A DNA stretch of 64,000 bases from Chionis minor (taxonomy: Eukaryota > Chordata > Aves > Charadriiformes > Chionididae), in contig VZSF01008501.1 in NCBI GenBank assembly GCA_013398295.1, forward strand, positions 596,447-660,446, written 5' to 3'. Shown here in pieces: positions 60,141-64,000 of the stretch (position 1 is its first letter; each line of letters begins with the position of its first letter). Below the pieces are notes generated by a model. It worked only from the letters and a program-made list of their open reading frames with translations. It had not been told where the DNA came from and searched no databases. The translations under genes and the position numbers were made by a program.

Positions 60141-60761
60141 CACACCCCAAGCATGCGGCAGCCCGGCACATCGCTGGCTCACTGCCCACGCTGCCGCCGC
60201 ACCGATAAGGTGCTGAAAACACTGTCAGGTCTTTCAGATAAGAGAGATTCAGGGCGAGGGAGAGCACCAGCCAGAGAGCACTAACACTTGCCAGGGTTGT
60301 AGCAAGGCCGATAAGCCGGCGGGGGAGTGCCAGCACCATCCGCCCGGAGCGAGCGGGAGAGAGAGGCTGGGAGGCTGGAAGCCACCTTCGGCCCCGGCAG
60401 CTGAAGCTCTGCCCTCACCCTGGCCCTGCTGCCCCGTACCTGCACCCGCGCAACCCGCACGCTCACACCTTCTGGGCACACACTGAAAGTTTCGAGGCGC
60501 TCTTGCTGCTGTCACAGTCATTCCTAAAAGGGCTCAGTATTTCCATTTCTTTCTGCAACGGAGGGTCTGAAGCAGAACCGCGAGCATTAACTTACTGTAT
60601 GATCACTCGGTCACACCCCATCCTTACCCTTCACCAGGATACGACGTTATCAGCTGAAGTGAAACCTGCATTATTTTCTTTCGCAAGAAAAATAATTTGT
60701 ATCTAGGAGACATAATAAATGATACAACTTGTGAGGGTAAGTGACACGTATCGGCTCCTAC

Positions 60762-60962
60762 CTCCAGCCTGTCTGTCCTCATTAGCTTTTGGGCAGCGGC
60801 GGCGGCAGCGGCAGGAACCGGGACACCGGGGTTCCCTGTGACCAGCATCGGGGCGGTGGGCAGGATCTCGGCGGGGACCAGGCCTGGGGAGACGGGCCCC
60901 AGGTAGGGGTTGAAGGTGGCTGATGCGTTGGTGGCTAAGCTCGGTGCAACGGAGAACATCGG
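60762..60962 (-). CDS. MBNL1: MBNL1 coding exon: linker between zinc-finger pairs
   Basis: A 201-nt exon encoding 67 residues from PMFSVAPSLATNAS to KLMRTDRLE, entered and left in phase 0. It supplies the flexible proline/alanine-rich linker between the N-terminal and C-terminal CCCH finger pairs, with a seven-alanine run before QKLMRTDRLE. The acceptor is a pyrimidine-rich tract ending ctgattgcag, and the donor is GAG|GTAGGA. Compared with human MBNL1 as I remember it (starting near residue 116), the NASAAAF segment is one residue shorter here (NASATF), and one serine is glycine (SPGLVP). The preceding intron runs off the window. A shifted open frame over the same DNA is a shadow. Confidence 0.97.
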
Positions 60963-63900
60963 CTGCAATCAGAGAGAAGAACAACAAAGACACTTTAAAT
61001 ATTTAAAATTGCCATGCCGTCAGCACAGAAACTTTTTGGCTATCATCTTGAGCACAATGGCAGCGAGTTTCTGTTACCAGTGGGAAAGAAGCATTTGCCG
61101 TGTTTGTGGGAGATGAAGAACGCTGGGCAAACGTAACGTTGCACACGAGCGAGACCACGAGGACAGGCATCCCCCGGCCGCCTGCACTGGTTCTGCTGCT
61201 CGGGCTCCCTCTCCCCTGCTCGCTCACAGCACGTGGCAGCTCTCGGAGCAAACTCCCATCAGATCCGCACTTGAGCACGGCCGTCGCAGACGAGCACTCC
61301 TCACGGCCACAGGAGAAGCCTGAGGCTCTCGGAGGGACACGTCCAAATGCGCACAAACGTCCGCTCTTGGGGGAAACGGCATCTGCGCAGGAGCCCTGAC
61401 ACACCATCAAGCCACGCTCAACTTCAGACCCGGCTGAATGCATTTCTGACCCTGAGGACAGCCAGCACTGGTTCAGAAATTACAGAGGTTTAAGCCAGGA
61501 ACAAGACCAGATGACCATAATAATTTATTTTCAAAAAATTAAACAGGCTGTCCATGCAGATATTCAGAAAGAAATACACTGCATCAAGGATATGCTTTAT
61601 TTAGCCTAAAACATTAAGCCAGGGAGCGAGCGAGCATGCCAACACTGGGTTTTTTGTTTGCTTGTTTTAAGAAAGGGAGGAGTCAGATGCCCTTGTAGCC
61701 TGTCACACGTCGTGAAGATAATTTGATGTAGAAGACCCAATAATGCTGTAAGACCAAATGCGGAGCTGTTACGCTGCAGTAAAGATTAAATAACTCTTCT
61801 GCCCCGCTGAGTGCAAAGGCACTGCGCTACCAGGGTCATTGCCAAACAAAATTTAGTCTGGAGTGTTTATCTTTAGTATCTAAATAAAGTAGTTACTTAA
61901 GGCATTTAGGTTTTTCTTCCAAACTACTTTTTAGAAGGAAAAACAACTACAGAGTTAACGCAACTCCTCTTCTCTGTTTCATATCTGTTTAAGCCAGACA
62001 GCGTATAACACCACATGTTTTTGTATTCCTGAGGAAATGACCGAACTGTTTGGAAGCAAAGAACGAGTCCATTTGAAAACACTGGACAATAACACATTAC
62101 CGAAGGAAAAGGACTGAAAGTTGTGTAAATGGGAATAATTTCTTTCGTGTCTCTGGCTCTTCATCCATGTGAATGAAAAACAAACAGGCAAATTCTACAG
62201 GAAATAAAACATTACTCTTAAAACCACTAGTAATTAACTGTACTTCTAATTACTGTGTTGTCAGCTATGTAACAATGAACACTGAAAATAAAATTATGAA
62301 CCGCTCTGTCAGGGTGTCACTTGAGAACTATCAATGCTTGATTTCAGCCCAATATATTCACTGTACAGTAAAGAAAAGACTATCCCATTTATTTTCTACT
62401 GAGATCATTTTATACTGATATAAATATCCTGTGGCCTTTAGACCACCACAAAATACTAGCATATTTTATCAGAGCCACTTTGTATTACTCTGCAACTCAC
62501 AGGTACTTTGCAATGTGCTTTACACATGTAGATTAGAGAAGCCCCTGTCCTACAGTTGTACCAGGCAGACGCGGGGCCGCGCTGCCCTGGTGGTGACCAG
62601 GTGGTGAAACCTGGGCAGACGCAGCCCCTCCTCGGGAGCAGAGGGCTCTGCCAGGGCACGAAGCCACCCAAACGCGCCTGCACCCGGGAAAAATTTCTGG
62701 TGATCGAGTGGCCCCGAGGAGAGATGGCAGGGATGGCATCTCCCCAGGGACCGGCCCCAGCACTGAGCCAGGACGGGCAGCAGTGGGACTCTGCTGCGAG
62801 GGTCGCCCCAGGCACAGCCCCGCTGCCCAGGAGCACCAGCTGAGGGACAGCCCGGAACTGCAGACTGGTCAGAACTGGGAACACAATGCCACGCAGGAGC
62901 GGAGAGACTGGGGGGCTCCAGGTCAGCCCGGGCCGCTGGGCTCGCCACCGCTGTTCACTGCTGGCTTGTTTTTCAGGGAGCGTTCACTGCCCCACCACTA
63001 GAAGCAGGAGCAGTATTTCCCTGTCACCACCACCAAACCACACCAGTACTTGCTGGCCTGGCAGCCTGGGCCCTGCTACGCTGCACAACATGCAAAACAG
63101 CTGAAAGAAAGAAAAACGCAGCTCCTGTGGATCAGCAGAGAGAACAGGGGTGGAGGAGGACACAGCTTGGATGCAGCTCCGTGCTGCTGGGCGCCCCACG
63201 ATCTACCTCGTCCCATCCACTGAGCAATTCTGCTCTCAAATGCCCGTGCACAACCAACGTGAAGCTCACGGCCGTGTGTCTGCCTTTCCCAGGCACTGCT
63301 CGCTAACGGCATCTGTCCATGGGGAAGAAGACACGGGGGCACCTTTGGGAATCAGCCTCTGCAGAGCAGCAGAGCTGCGGCTCCTCCCTGGACAGACGGA
63401 CGGACAGCCAGACAGCCAGGCTTTCTGCCAGAGCTCCAGCTTGCTGATCCCGCAGAGAAGGAGCTGGACTCGATCAATGCACCTTTACCAGCCACCTACC
63501 GAGCACCTGCCACGCCACGGGAAGCACAAGGGGGTACCACACACAGAGAGAAAGGTGGACAACCTACAGCTCCTCAGGAATTACAGACGCACCCGCAGGA
63601 AGGGCTGGGACCTCACTCTGCTGCAGACCCGTGCCGGCGGCGTGCGGCGCGTCGCCCCTGCCGTCTGCAGAGCCCACCCCCACTGCCAGCCCCACCGCTC
63701 AGGCCCCGCAGGACACACAGGCTCGGGGCTGCCTGCCTGGCCCTGCATGGCCCCAGGGGCTCCAGCCACCTTCACGGTCCATCTCCGCTCGTCTGGTCTC
63801 ACATCTGCATCTTCCCGCCTCTGCTCAGCACTTTTCACACTCTTCCACACTGGAAAAGGCAAATCCAGGGTCTGACCCCGGTGCTGGGAAGCAGCTCAGC

Positions 63901-64000
63901 GTCGCCCACCGATGTGCTGGTCCCCACTGACGCCCCAGTCCCACAGCCGCCACCGAGCCGAGCCCGACGCCCCCGGTGCCGGTTTGCTGGAGAGGGCAGA
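60963..64000 (-). other. MBNL1: MBNL1 intron (partial), no exon seen
   Basis: This is sequence upstream of the linker exon in transcript order. I looked for the exons encoding the first finger pair and the NMAMLAQQMQLANAM segment and found neither, so this is intron for at least 3.0 kb. The part from 61,450 to 62,460 is AT-rich; 62,550-64,000 is GC-rich and gives overlapping spurious open frames on both strands. A short GGAC/AGCC run lies near 63,396-63,418. No mobile element is recognisable to me. Confidence 0.8.

Larger units (their letters stand above)
53607..60761 (-). other. MBNL1: MBNL1 intron between linker and zinc-finger 3/4 exon
   Basis: An intron of about 7.2 kb between a GTAGGA donor and a ctgtctcag acceptor. 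It contains a 20-bp triplicate (54,032-54,091), a 13-bp minisatellite (54,364-54,532) and a 12/13-bp minisatellite (59,965-60,140). AT-rich unique stretches at 55,680-55,910 and 56,690-57,990 alternate with GC-rich ones. Every open frame here overlaps frames on other strands and lacks family resemblance. No recognisable transposon was found. Confidence 0.8.
36580..64000 (-). other. MBNL1: MBNL1 locus, 3' half (partial gene)
   Basis: Seven exons of muscleblind-like 1 can be placed on the minus strand, with AG acceptors and GT donors at every visible junction. MBNL proteins bind YGCY motifs in pre-mRNA through CCCH zinc fingers and control alternative splicing, mRNA localisation and stability. 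MBNL1 is favoured over MBNL2 and MBNL3 because the third finger reads [16 protein letters not shown], the finger 4 linker reads [13 protein letters not shown], and the later exon reads [20 protein letters not shown]; these are the MBNL1 forms as I know them. Exon lengths of 154, 36 and 95 nt also fit. The start codon and fingers 1 and 2 are not in the window and must lie above 64,000. The left limit is the inferred poly(A) site. Confidence 0.96.

Noticed and set aside
59822..60284. Cysteine-rich repeat protein frames
   Set aside because: Produced by the 12/13-bp minisatellite; no start context, no signal peptide and located in an intron.
60963..64000. MBNL1 exons for zinc fingers 1 and 2
   Set aside because: Searched for the CFDSLKGRCSRENCKYLH and MAMLAQQMQLANAM peptides on the minus strand; absent, so these exons lie outside the window.

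Overview
The window is vertebrate nuclear DNA, most likely from a bird. The evidence is CR1 LINE 3' ends and fragments, an LTR fragment of a type I know from avian genomes, a patchwork of GC-rich sequence and AT-rich islands, and exons that match MBNL1 (muscleblind-like splicing regulator 1) almost residue for residue. No bacterial, organellar or viral gene organisation is present. Species is not determined; the LTR suggests a non-galliform bird, but that is inference.

Layout. Positions 1 to about 36,580 show no gene I can support: GC-rich intergenic sequence downstream of MBNL1, with minisatellites, two abutting CR1 3' ends (12,139-12,289), an ERV-type LTR fragment (14,016-14,335), a 605-bp CR1 fragment with reverse-transcriptase coding remnants (29,866-30,472) and several unique AT-rich islands. 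From about 36,580 to the right edge lies the 3' half of MBNL1 on the minus strand. In transcript order (descending coordinates): the 201-nt linker exon (60,962-60,762); the 258-nt exon with zinc fingers 3 and 4 (53,606-53,349); a 668-N assembly gap (52,694-52,027) that probably hides the 54-nt nuclear-localisation exon; the 154-nt exon (51,723-51,570); the 36-nt alternative exon (45,966-45,931); the 95-nt alternative exon (45,235-45,141); a 75-nt exon with the common stop codon (41,791-41,717); and a terminal exon of about 3.4 kb (40,025 to about 36,580) that is almost wholly 3' UTR. The exons for the first zinc-finger pair and the 5' end lie beyond position 64,000.

Reading phase agrees at every visible junction. 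The 201- and 258-nt exons keep phase 0; 154 nt moves to phase 1; 36 nt keeps phase 1; 95 nt returns to phase 0, in frame with either of two 3' ends. Skipping the 75-nt exon would give a different C-terminus from the terminal exon. The sequence therefore encodes the isoform-switching part of MBNL1, a regulator of alternative splicing and RNA localisation. MBNL-type YGCY motifs cluster just upstream of the 95-nt exon, which fits autoregulation.

I found no new multi-gene system. The items most worth a second look are the exon hidden in the gap, the alternative C-terminus, the YGCY cluster, the G-rich 13-bp minisatellite and GU-rich tract in the introns around the zinc-finger exon, and a retrocopy-like AATAAA/poly(A) end near position 1,100.
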